A DNA stretch of 51,437 nt from Candidatus Omnitrophota bacterium (lineage in GTDB: Bacteria; Omnitrophota; Gorgyraeia; Gorgyraeales; Gorgyraeaceae), in contig JAHIYJ010000021.1 in NCBI GenBank assembly GCA_018814825.1, forward strand, positions 1 through 51,437. Reading direction: 5' to 3'. Shown one piece after another: positions 28,712-37,251 of the stretch. Position numbers and translations under genes: made by a program. The notes beneath the pieces are model-generated. The model ran no database searches. It saw only the letters and a list, made by a program, of their open reading frames with translations, and was not told the DNA's origin. Within the stretch, counting starts at the first letter, position 1; each line of letters begins with the position of its first letter.

Positions 28712-30173
28712 CAAAAAACAGAAAAAAGATTTTTTGATGAAATTCTGCAAGTCCGCCTCTATCGTCGGGCTCAAACAGGTTTTCTCGGAGATCATGGGCA
28801 ATAAGAGGATGAAATGCCTGTTCCTGGACCAGGACTGCGAGCCCGTAAAGAACAACCAGAAGACTCACCCGGAAATAGTGGAAGAGCTCAAGCGGAAACT
28901 GCCGGAAGATGCGGAGAGCTTTACATGTTCATGCGGCAAGTATTGCATAACCATACCTGTAAAACAGGGCGATAACCTATATGGTTACATAATCGGGATG
29001 CACCTGAACCAGCCACTGGATAAGATCACCACCGCGTTCGTTAAGATGTACATAAGCGTTGCCCTGAAGGAGTTCCAGAAAGAGCAGGAGCTCACCAAGC
29101 TTTATGATACCATAAGGCCGAGGGCGATAGCGTTATCTACCATCCATACTATCCATAGGCTTCTTTCGTCGACACTGGATATGGATGAGCTTATAGAAAG
29201 GATGGCGAGGCTTTCATTGCAGGTAATGAGGTGCAGGGGATGCTCCATAATGCTCATTGACGAATCCGGGAAATACCTGACTCCGAAAGCCGTTATTGAC
29301 CTTAACCATAACGGCAATAAAGAAGGGAAGAAGCGCCGAAAAATTAGGATCGGGTCAGGGATGATAGGCAAGGTCGCCAAATCAGGCAAGGCCCACATAT
29401 CCCACAGTTTTATATGTGTGCCGCTCATAGAAGAGGACATAATGGGCGTCATATGCGTCAAGCACAAGACAAACAGGGTCTCTTTTAATAATTTTGACCT
29501 TGAGATACTGCTGACACTCGCGGAACAGGCCGTAATCGCCATAAGGAATGCCCAACTCTACGAGGAGCAGGAAAAAGCGGCTTATGGAAGCATTAAATCC
29601 CTAGCCGTGCTGCTGGACGCGAAATACCCCAACATGTACACCCACTCCGAGAGGTTCATAAAGATCACTCTTGCCGTGGCCGAGGAAATGAGGCTGTCGA
29701 GGGAAGAAATAAAGAGCCTGCATTACGCCGCGCTTCTCCCTGATACGGGAAAATTCGGCATACCAGACAAGATACTGAGAAAACAAGGCGGCCTGTCAAG
29801 CGGGGAATACAATATCATAAAAAAACAACACATTGAGAGTCTCAAGATACTTCAGCCTCTGGAATTTCTCAAGCCCGCCATGCCCATTATAATACACCAC
29901 CACGAGAGATACGACGGTAAAGGCTATCCGAACGGATTAAAGGGCGAGCAGATCCCCCCGGGGGCCAGGATCATGGCGGTGGTCGAAGCGTTTGAGGCAA
30001 TGGTCTCCCTGAGGCCCTATAAAAACAGGCGGATAACGATATCTCAGGCGATAAAAGAAATAGAGAGAAACAAAGGGTCTCAGTTCGACCCCGAAGCGGT
30101 AGTGGCCTTTATCTCGGCCTTAAAAAAACTAGACCTGAAAAAAATGTTCTATAACCTCCTGATCAAGAGATGA
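28698..30173 (+). CDS. PocR-like/GAF sensor with degenerate HD-GYP domain
   Basis: GAF region about residues 140-300; HHERYDGKGYP intact, but LLPDTGKFGIPD replaces LLHDIGKIGIPD. Confidence 0.88.
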   Translation: MNEFDKKQKKDFLMKFCKSASIVGLKQVFSEIMGNKRMKCLFLDQDCEPVKNNQKTHPEIVEELKRKLPEDAESFTCSCGKYCITIPVKQGDNLYGYIIGMHLNQPLDKITTAFVKMYISVALKEFQKEQELTKLYDTIRPRAIALSTIHTIHRLLSSTLDMDELIERMARLSLQVMRCRGCSIMLIDESGKYLTPKAVIDLNHNGNKEGKKRRKIRIGSGMIGKVAKSGKAHISHSFICVPLIEEDIMGVICVKHKTNRVSFNNFDLEILLTLAEQAVIAIRNAQLYEEQEKAAYGSIKSLAVLLDAKYPNMYTHSERFIKITLAVAEEMRLSREEIKSLHYAALLPDTGKFGIPDKILRKQGGLSSGEYNIIKKQHIESLKILQPLEFLKPAMPIIIHHHERYDGKGYPNGLKGEQIPPGARIMAVVEAFEAMVSLRPYKNRRITISQAIKEIERNKGSQFDPEAVVAFISALKKLDLKKMFYNLLIKR

Positions 30174-30427
30174 AAAAGCTGCTGAAGAGCGAAGTCACAA
30201 GGAAAATATTGCTTTTTTTAAACGAGAACCCTCATTCTATCGATACGGCCAAAGGTATATCTGTATGGATAGGTTGTGACTCGGCCAAGGTCCAGAAGGC
30301 CCTTGCCCAGCTGGTAAAAAAAGGCATGGTCGTTAACCACAAGACCGCGTCCACGGACGCGTACTCATACACGACGGAAAAGAGAGTAATAAAACAGATC
30401 GAGAAACACATAAAACCATTAGTCTGA
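30170..30427 (+). CDS. Small winged-helix (MarR/TrmB-like) DNA-binding protein
   Basis: 85 aa, SEVTRKILLFLNEN...AKVQKALAQLVKKGMVV. Confidence 0.65.
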   Translation: MKKLLKSEVTRKILLFLNENPHSIDTAKGISVWIGCDSAKVQKALAQLVKKGMVVNHKTASTDAYSYTTEKRVIKQIEKHIKPLV

Positions 30428-30454
30428 CAAATGCAGTGATCTGTGATATAATTT

Positions 30455-31000
30455 ATGAGCGCGAAATTTCAGGGAAGACAGGAAAAAGACCTTTTCGAGC
30501 AATTTCAGGGCACGGAAAAAAAAGTACAGACAAAAACGAGGTTTTTGATTCCCCGCATAAAAGACAGTATTACGGTCTCTTATGAAAACATTATATTTCT
30601 CTCGATAAGCCTGCTGATAGTGTGCATTATATGTTTTTCCCTGGGAGTGGAAAAAGGCAGGCGGGAATCCGGCCTCCTCACGCCTGCTGGTAACATAGCG
30701 GTGCTAGATATAAGTCGGGATAATGAAAAAGTCTCAAGAGAGCCTCCTGTCTCCGTAGAAACACCTGCCAGGACAGAAGGGAAGCATGTCCTGCAGCTGG
30801 CAGCCTTCAAGGGCCTGGGGCCCGCGGAGAGAGAAAGAGACGATCTTCGCAGGGATGGATACAACGCGGACATAAGAAAATCAGGGGAGTATTATCAGCT
30901 TTACGTGGGAGGCCTTGCCACGAAGACAGAGGCCGGGCGTCTTAAGGAAAAACTCAGAAACAGGTATAACGATTGTTACGTTTACGATAAAGAATTATAA
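30455..31000 (+). CDS. SPOR-domain protein with single TM helix
   Basis: TM helix about residues 45-65; YVLQLAAFK-type SPOR motif (HVLQLAAFKGLGPAERERDDLRRDGYNADIRKSGEYYQLYVG). Confidence 0.8.
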   Translation: MSAKFQGRQEKDLFEQFQGTEKKVQTKTRFLIPRIKDSITVSYENIIFLSISLLIVCIICFSLGVEKGRRESGLLTPAGNIAVLDISRDNEKVSREPPVSVETPARTEGKHVLQLAAFKGLGPAERERDDLRRDGYNADIRKSGEYYQLYVGGLATKTEAGRLKEKLRNRYNDCYVYDKEL

Positions 31001-31010
31001 AGGAGGTAAA

Positions 31011-31304
31011 ATGTCACTGCACCCAAGTCTAAAGAGCTCAAAGGTAGGAAAAAAATTAAGATCTGTCCTTAAAAGATATGAGAGGTTTTTTACCCTGAAA
31101 GACAAAGGTCTTCTACGGGACGAGTCTTCGGTCTTCGGCCTGCCCAAGCTGAAGATAGTAAGGACTAAAGTAAAGAAAGAAAAAGCAGCTGAGAAGCCCG
31201 AAGAAGGAGCAGTAACTGCCGCCGGAGCGGAGGGAACCCCTGCCGCCACCCCGCAGAAAGAAGCTGCCCCAAAGGCCGATAAAAAAGCCGAGAAGAAAAA
31301 ATAA
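31011..31304 (+). CDS. TIGR04137-like small basic protein with Ala/Lys-rich extension
   Basis: MSLHPSLKSSKVGKKLRSVLKRYERFFTLKDKGLLRDESSVFGLPKLKIVRTKVKKEK; AAAGGAGG Shine-Dalgarno upstream of ATG 31011. Confidence 0.85.
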   Translation: MSLHPSLKSSKVGKKLRSVLKRYERFFTLKDKGLLRDESSVFGLPKLKIVRTKVKKEKAAEKPEEGAVTAAGAEGTPAATPQKEAAPKADKKAEKKK

Positions 31305-31322
31305 TAAAAAGAAGGAGATGAT

Positions 31323-31811
31323 ATGCGTTTCATCAGAGTGCTTTCTCTTTTAATGATAGCGTTTTTCCTGTTGTCAGGGACATGTTTCCCGCAGGATGGA
31401 TATGAGGACCTCTCCAAAATCGGTTTCGTGAAAAACGACGGGACTAATATCAGGGCCGGGGATAACGTAAACTTCACGAGCCTGTGCACACTGGAAAAAG
31501 GCGACCCCGTAAAGATTATCGGGAAACGCTACAGCTGGTACAAGATCAACCTGCCCAGGAAGGCCTATGTATACATAAAAAGTGATTTTGTCGGGGAAGT
31601 TTCCGAAAAAGGAGAGGCTGAGGTGACTAGTGAGCGCGTAAACCTGAGGGCAGGCCCTGACACAAAATACGCCATACTCGGGCGGGTCTCTAATCCCAAA
31701 AAGATATACATAGTGGGGGAAGAGTCCGGCTGGTATAAGATATTCCCTCCCGAAGGCACAAGTGGGTGGATACACTCAAGCCAGCTGCGGTTTTCCATTG
31801 AGGATGAATGA
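31323..31811 (+). CDS. Secreted protein with two bacterial SH3 domains
   Basis: Signal peptide; NDGTNIRAGDNVNF and SERVNLRAGPDTKYAILGRV repeats. Confidence 0.85.
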   Translation: MRFIRVLSLLMIAFFLLSGTCFPQDGYEDLSKIGFVKNDGTNIRAGDNVNFTSLCTLEKGDPVKIIGKRYSWYKINLPRKAYVYIKSDFVGEVSEKGEAEVTSERVNLRAGPDTKYAILGRVSNPKKIYIVGEESGWYKIFPPEGTSGWIHSSQLRFSIEDE

Positions 31812-32422
31812 TGAATCTGGCTATAAGCTTGGTTCTTTTTTTTCTAGCAGTAATAATACACGAGTACTCGCATGGCTGGGTAGCCTGGAAGCTCGGCGAC
31901 TCAACCGCGAAGATGGCTGGCCGCCTTACCTTGAATCCCGCCGCGCATATCGATCCCATAGGCACCATATTGCTCCCGTTAATACTGCTGGTGACCCATT
32001 CTCCCGTATTATTCGGATGGGCAAAGCCTGTCCCCGTGGATTTTCAGAGCCTACATAACCCTAAAAAGGACATGGTATGGGTAAGCCTGGCGGGTCCGGG
32101 CGCCAATATCCTGTTAGCCGTTATCCTGTCTTTTATACTAAAACTCGCTGGAGCGGCAGGCAATCCTTTATTCGTTGCAGTGACAAGCTCTGCCATAATA
32201 ATAAACCTTGTCCTGGCCATATTCAACATCCTGCCCATACCGCCCCTGGACGGATCCAGGGTAGTGATGGGCCTCTTGCCGATAGAGCTAAGCGTGAAAT
32301 ACGCGAGGATAGAGCCTTACGGCCTTGTCATAATCTTTGGACTGCTTTATCTCGGCCTTATAGGAAACTTTATATGGCCGTTGGTAACGCTCATGGCGCG
32401 GTTCCTGGGAGTCAGTATATGA
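31808..32422 (+). CDS. Site-2 protease family (M50) metallopeptidase
   Basis: IIHEYSHGWVAWKLGD, LNPAAHIDPIGTI, NILPIPPLDGSRV. Confidence 0.94.
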   Translation: MMNLAISLVLFFLAVIIHEYSHGWVAWKLGDSTAKMAGRLTLNPAAHIDPIGTILLPLILLVTHSPVLFGWAKPVPVDFQSLHNPKKDMVWVSLAGPGANILLAVILSFILKLAGAAGNPLFVAVTSSAIIINLVLAIFNILPIPPLDGSRVVMGLLPIELSVKYARIEPYGLVIIFGLLYLGLIGNFIWPLVTLMARFLGVSI

Positions 32423-33525
32423 GAAAAACCCGAGTAAATCTAGGCGATAGAAGTTATGAAATAATGATATGCCGGAATGAAACAGCTAAACTCGGCCGGA
32501 TAATAAAACAACTGGATCTCGGGACAGATGCCGTGATTATCACAAACTCCCGGGTGAAAAAACTATTCGGCCCAGGCGTGAAAAAATCCCTATTATCCGC
32601 CGGGCTCAATGTGAGGTTCGAAATTGTTCCTGACAGCGAAGCGGCGAAATCGGAAAAACACTGCCTGAGGCTATTGAACAGGATCTCGAGATTCGACGGA
32701 CTGGGCCGCAGGGTATTTATAGTGGCTCTCGGGGGAGGGGTAATAGGCGACCTCGCCGGTTTCGTGGCCAGCATATACAAAAGAGGCGTCCCGTATGCGC
32801 AGGTCCCCACAACGCTTCTCGCGCAGGTAGACTCATCTATCGGCGGGAAAGTGGCCATAGACCTGGACATAGGCAAGAACCTCGCGGGTTCGTTCTACCA
32901 GCCCAGGCTTGTCTACAGCGACGTGTCTTTTCTTAAAAAACTCCCTGAAAAAGAGCTGGCCTCAGGCCTCGCTGAAGTGATAAAGTACGGCGTCATAAAA
33001 TCGGCCGCGTTATTTTCTTTTATCAGGAAAAACCTTAAAAAGATATTAAGGCGGGATCCGGCGGTGCTTGAGCGCGTAGTCTATGAATGCGGCTCCATTA
33101 AAGCGGGCGTGGTGGAAAAAGACGAGCGTGACAATAAAGACGCGCGGATAATCCTGAACTTCGGCCATACAGTGGGGCACGCCATAGAAACAGCGGCCGG
33201 ATACGGCAAAAGATATAATCACGGCCAGGCAATAGCGCTCGGCATGCTCGCGGCCTCGTTTATCTCGATAAAATTAAATCTGCTGGCAGAGGCTGACTAC
33301 CTGAAAATAAGGGCCCTCATAAAAAACTCAGGCCTTCCGGTTGCCTTAAAAGGCGTGAGCGAGGGGAAGATCATGCGCGCCCTGGGCCATGACAAAAAAT
33401 TCATACGCGGCAAAAACAGGTTCGTATTGCCCGTCAGCATAGGGGAAACCGTAATAAAAGAGAATATCCCCGAATCTTTAATAAGAGGCTCCATAAAAAC
33501 CTTATATGGACTTAAAAAAAGATAA
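32419..33525 (+). CDS. aroB: 3-dehydroquinate synthase
   Basis: ALGGGVIGDLAGFVASIYKRGVPYAQVPTTLLAQVDSSIGGKVAID; GHTVGHAIE; ATG 32419 overlaps the upstream stop. Confidence 0.97.
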   Translation: MRKTRVNLGDRSYEIMICRNETAKLGRIIKQLDLGTDAVIITNSRVKKLFGPGVKKSLLSAGLNVRFEIVPDSEAAKSEKHCLRLLNRISRFDGLGRRVFIVALGGGVIGDLAGFVASIYKRGVPYAQVPTTLLAQVDSSIGGKVAIDLDIGKNLAGSFYQPRLVYSDVSFLKKLPEKELASGLAEVIKYGVIKSAALFSFIRKNLKKILRRDPAVLERVVYECGSIKAGVVEKDERDNKDARIILNFGHTVGHAIETAAGYGKRYNHGQAIALGMLAASFISIKLNLLAEADYLKIRALIKNSGLPVALKGVSEGKIMRALGHDKKFIRGKNRFVLPVSIGETVIKENIPESLIRGSIKTLYGLKKR

Positions 33526-34237
33526 GGCCCGCTTAAAAAAACTCAAATCCATCGAAAAGACTATAGGCTATAGATTCAGAAACAAATCCCTCCTGAACCA
33601 GGCCCTGACGCATAAATCCTATGCCAATGAAAAATACAAATCCCGCAGCGGAGACAACGAGAGGCTGGAGTTTCTGGGTGACTCCGTGCTTGGTATTATA
33701 ATAAGCGGGGTGCTCTACAACGATTACCCGGATAAAGACGAAGGAGTCCTGACCAGGTACAAGTCACAGCTGGTGAGCGGGGCGACGCTCGGCAGGATAG
33801 CGAAAGAACTGCATATCGGGGAATCTATGCTGCTGGGTAAAGGCGAAGAGGCTTCAGGCGGGAAAAAACACGCCTCAAATCTTCTGTGCGCGCTGGAGGC
33901 TTTGATAGGCGCGATATATTTAGATGGAGGCCTGAAGCCGGCATCCAGGTTCATAAACAGGATTTTCAAACTAGAACTGCGGCTCGTGAAAGAAGGCAAG
34001 GGGACCAAGGATTACAAGTCCGTTCTCCAGCAGATTGTCCTTAAAAGGTTCAAGACTATCCCGTCGTACAAGGTCATCTCCGAAATAGGCCCTGACCATA
34101 AGAAACATTTTATAGTTGAGGCGCTGATAACGGGCAAGAGGTTCGGCATAGGCTCAGGGCCGAACAAAAAGGCCGCGGAGCAGGCCGCGGCCAAAGAAGC
34201 TATATCCACCATAGGAACGGACGAGGCCTCATTTTAG
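33506..34237 (+). CDS. rnc: Ribonuclease III
   Basis: ERLEFLGDSVLGIIIS; ALEALIGAIYLDGG; C-terminal dsRBD. Confidence 0.97.
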   Translation: MDLKKDKARLKKLKSIEKTIGYRFRNKSLLNQALTHKSYANEKYKSRSGDNERLEFLGDSVLGIIISGVLYNDYPDKDEGVLTRYKSQLVSGATLGRIAKELHIGESMLLGKGEEASGGKKHASNLLCALEALIGAIYLDGGLKPASRFINRIFKLELRLVKEGKGTKDYKSVLQQIVLKRFKTIPSYKVISEIGPDHKKHFIVEALITGKRFGIGSGPNKKAAEQAAAKEAISTIGTDEASF

Positions 34238-34726
34238 ATCCAGGACTATCTCCTCGCCGTCATCTTTTTCTATCTTCACAAAATCCTTCGCTATAAGGGT
34301 GATTTCGCCTCCCAGGAGAGAATCGCCTTCCCTTACTATCTTGTCATTTATAATGGCCCATTTGCCTTCAGGGCCGTATACTATCCCGTTCAGCTCAATG
34401 GCGTTCCTTACCTCGGATGAGGGCAGGACCTGCTTCTGAAAAGGCATATTAAAACCAGGAGAGGAGACATTGGATATTTCGCGCGCCGCTTTATCATACG
34501 CCGCGGTAGACCTTGAAAAATGCTTGTAGAGGGCAAGGGAACCTAAAAGAGAAACTATCATGACCAGGGAAGCGACGACCACAACAGTCCATTTGACATC
34601 AGACCCCGTTTGCTTAGGCTCAGCGACGTCAGGAGTGTTTTCACGCAGCACGCAGGAAGGTGCGACCTTATTTTTTATCTCAAATTCTTTTCTCGCCTTC
34701 TTGATCGCGTCATTAATGATGCTCAT
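34229..34726 (-). CDS. GspB-like general secretion protein
   Basis: Single TM; C-terminal ELNGIVYGPEGKWAIINDKIVREGDSLLGGEITLIAKDFVKI. Confidence 0.75.
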   Translation of the reverse strand: MSIINDAIKKARKEFEIKNKVAPSCVLRENTPDVAEPKQTGSDVKWTVVVVASLVMIVSLLGSLALYKHFSRSTAAYDKAAREISNVSSPGFNMPFQKQVLPSSEVRNAIELNGIVYGPEGKWAIINDKIVREGDSLLGGEITLIAKDFVKIEKDDGEEIVLDLK

Positions 34727-35535
34727 TCGAACACGCCCTCGATTTCCTTAGAGCACTTTTTTATCGTGTCTTTGTCTATAGTTTTTTTATTGGCGACGAA
34801 GCCCGCCAGGAGCGCCTTGTCGCACACGATATTGACCAGCCTCGGGACGCCGTTTGAGAACCTGTAGATTTCATCGATGGCGCCTTCCGTAAAGAACTTG
34901 TTCCCGTTGGATCCGGCTATGCTCAGCCTGTGAGAGATATAGGCCTTTGTCTCGTCCCTGTCAAGCGGCAGTATATGGTATCTTATGGCTATTCTCTGCC
35001 TAAGCTGGGCCAATTCCCTTGACGCGAGTTTTTCCTTAAGCTCGGGCTGCCCCACCAGGATTATCTGCAGCAGTTTTTCCTTTTCAGTCTCCAGGTTGGA
35101 CAGGAGTCTTACCTGTTCCAGGAGAGAGGGCTTTAGGTTCTGCGCCTCGTCGATTATAAGCACGGTATTGTTATTGCACCTGAGCTGCTCGAGCAAAAAC
35201 TTGTTAAGCTCGCTTAGCATCGTTATCTTGTTCTTGTTTTTGAGTTTTATCCCGAAATCCGTGACAATGGCCTCCAGGAGCTGTATCTCCGAAAGGTTGG
35301 AATTTAGTATAAAAGCTGTCTTGGTGTGCTCATCCAGGGTATTCAGGAGAGCTTTGGATACAGTAGTCTTGCCCGTGCCGATCTCGCCCGTTATTTCCAG
35401 GAAACCCATTCGCTCCTCAATGCCATACTGCATGTGAGATATGGCCTCCCTGTGCTTCCTGCTGAGGTATAGGAAGTTAGGGTCAGACGTGACGCTGAAC
35501 GGTTTTTCTTTTAGACCATAGAATTCAAGGTACAT
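34723..35535 (-). CDS. ExeA/GspA-like AAA ATPase
   Basis: MYLEFYGLKEKPFSVTSDPNFLYLSRKHREA; GEIGTGKTTVSKALL; likely start at 35535 not 35715. Confidence 0.92.
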   Translation of the reverse strand: MYLEFYGLKEKPFSVTSDPNFLYLSRKHREAISHMQYGIEERMGFLEITGEIGTGKTTVSKALLNTLDEHTKTAFILNSNLSEIQLLEAIVTDFGIKLKNKNKITMLSELNKFLLEQLRCNNNTVLIIDEAQNLKPSLLEQVRLLSNLETEKEKLLQIILVGQPELKEKLASRELAQLRQRIAIRYHILPLDRDETKAYISHRLSIAGSNGNKFFTEGAIDEIYRFSNGVPRLVNIVCDKALLAGFVANKKTIDKDTIKKCSKEIEGVFE

Positions 35536-35580
35536 ATCAATGAAAATTATAGCACCTTTATAACTAACTATCAAAGAAAA

Positions 35581-35625
35581 AATACCTTTACACTTTTGTG
35601 ACACACAGAAAAGTGTAAAGGTATT
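35581..35625. repeat. Perfect 17-bp inverted repeat upstream of the exeA-like gene
   Basis: AATACCTTTACACTTTT GTGACACACAG AAAAGTGTAAAGGTATT. Confidence 0.9.
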
Positions 35626-35847
35626 GAGAATTATGTAATCCTTGCAATATTTCGTTACGCTGTACACACTCCGTTTCACTATCTTTTCGCTCTCGCAGGG
35701 CCTTCGAAAAGACAAGCACGTAACATAAGCGTAACCTAACTATTCGGGTAGTAGATTATTTGAAAAGATAATTCTTGAATCAGGCTGGGATTTAGCTTAT
35801 AATATTAAAAACAAGAGAGTTACTTTATATTTATAAGGAGGCCTGAT

Positions 35848-36204
35848 ATGTGGAGCGGGATAAACAGAAGAAAGTTTCCAAGGGCGAATTATCCTTGCGT
35901 GATCTCTGTAAAGAGAAAGGACCAGGATGACTCAGTATCCGCCAAGACAGAGAACATAGGGATAGGGGGCATATGCGTCATGCTGCCTAAAGACCTGGGG
36001 ATCTTCGCTCCCGTGGAGATACAGCTTGACCTTATGGACGGCCAGCCTGTGATAAGATGTGACGGCGCCATCGTGTGGGTAGTGGCGAAAAAAACGGACA
36101 AGAACAAAATATTCGATACCGGCATAGAGTTTACCGACATAAAAAGAAAAGACGCCATGCGCATAAACGACGTGGTGGAGAAGATACTCAGTAATAATGA
36201 ATAA
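35848..36204 (+). CDS. PilZ-domain protein 1
   Basis: RKFPR and NIGIGG motifs; Shine-Dalgarno AAGGAGG. Confidence 0.85.
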   Translation: MWSGINRRKFPRANYPCVISVKRKDQDDSVSAKTENIGIGGICVMLPKDLGIFAPVEIQLDLMDGQPVIRCDGAIVWVVAKKTDKNKIFDTGIEFTDIKRKDAMRINDVVEKILSNNE

Positions 36205-36208
36205 ACCT

Positions 36209-36237
36209 TTGACAAAGTACAGGTTTTCTAGTAAACT
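36209..36237 (+). promoter_or_regulatory. Promoter giving predicted leaderless mRNA
   Basis: TTGACA-N17-TAAACT; expected TSS coincides with ATG 36244. Confidence 0.6.
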
Positions 36238-36243
36238 AATAGT

Positions 36244-36543
36244 ATGAACAGTGAGCGGAGAATAGCCAAAAGGTCCGCCTTAGCGGTTTCGGTGCGTTAT
36301 CAGCAAAAAGGCAGCCAGGCCTTTTCAAATACCCTCGGCAGGGACATAAGCGAGACAGGGATAGGCTTTGTCTCGACCGAATTTTTCCCCATATCAACCC
36401 AGCTGGTCTTCGAGACCCAGCTCCCTGAAAGCCGCGACTTCATAAAAGCGGTAGGTGAGGTAGTATGGGTTTCAAAATACCCTCATTCAGAAAGATTTTC
36501 AGTAGGCGCCAGGTTTTTAGGCCCGTCCTTACCTCTTAATTAA
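36244..36543 (+). CDS. PilZ-domain protein 2
   Basis: RIAKR and DISETG motifs. Confidence 0.85.
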   Translation: MNSERRIAKRSALAVSVRYQQKGSQAFSNTLGRDISETGIGFVSTEFFPISTQLVFETQLPESRDFIKAVGEVVWVSKYPHSERFSVGARFLGPSLPLN

Positions 36544-36642
36544 TTATAATCCTAAACATTACTTATTGAATTTTCAGCCAATGTAGTGTATAATTATATT
36601 GGATAACACCTTTTTAAAAGATAATAATAAGGGTAATACCCT

Positions 36643-37206
36643 ATGAGCAAAAAACTATACTATCAAATAGCGAAAGCTCTTATCCTGGCTCTTGAGGCAA
36701 GGGCTTATTGCCTGAAAGGTCACAGCTACAGAGTCACTAAATACGCTTTAGAAATAGCGAAGAGTCTGGAGTTACCAAGATCAAAGCTGAAAATAATGTC
36801 CTCCCTTGGCAAGCTCCACGACTTGGGCAAAATAGCTTTATCCGACGCTATACTAAATAAAAACGGCCCTCTCACAAAGGCCGAAAGGTTACAGATAAAC
36901 CTGCATCCTGTCATAGGCTCCATGATACTCAAAAACCTCGGATTTGTTCATAAGGATATCTCCATAGTCAGAAACCACCATGAACGGTACGACGGCAGAG
37001 GCTATCCTGACGGCTTGAAAAAGGAAAAAATTCCGCTTCTGGCCCGTATATTTACGGTAGCTGACGCCTTTGACGCCATGACGTCTGATCGGCCCTACAG
37101 AAAGAGCCTGCCTTTAAATATAGCTATAGACGAACTTTTAAGAAACCGAGGTACTCAGTTTGACCCGCGAATAGTAGAGGTCTTCATCCCGAAAATACCC
37201 CGGTAA
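36643..37206 (+). CDS. Stand-alone HD-GYP domain protein, canonical ligands
   Basis: KLHDLGKIAL, NLHPVIGSMIL, NHHERYDGRGYPDGL, VADAFDAMTSDRPYR. Confidence 0.93.
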   Translation: MSKKLYYQIAKALILALEARAYCLKGHSYRVTKYALEIAKSLELPRSKLKIMSSLGKLHDLGKIALSDAILNKNGPLTKAERLQINLHPVIGSMILKNLGFVHKDISIVRNHHERYDGRGYPDGLKKEKIPLLARIFTVADAFDAMTSDRPYRKSLPLNIAIDELLRNRGTQFDPRIVEVFIPKIPR

Positions 37207-37212
37207 CCCCCC

Positions 37213-37241
37213 TTGACAAAATAAACATCAGCAGGTATACT
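37213..37241 (+). promoter_or_regulatory. Promoter, near-leaderless
   Basis: TTGACA-N17-TATACT; ATG 37252 about 4 nt after predicted TSS, no Shine-Dalgarno. Confidence 0.6.
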
Positions 37242-37251
37242 TTTTAACACT

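Noticed and set aside
31762-32058. + strand 98-aa ORF within the SH3/M50 junction
   Set aside because: Out of frame inside the M50 protease; no domain
32077-32418. N-terminal extension of the 482-aa aroB ORF
   Set aside because: Overlaps the M50 protease out of frame and has no AroB homology; ATG 32419 is the natural start
35536-35715. N-terminal extension of the exeA-like ORF
   Set aside because: Runs through the 17-bp palindrome; ExeA-like homology begins at MYLEFYGLKEKPF (35535)
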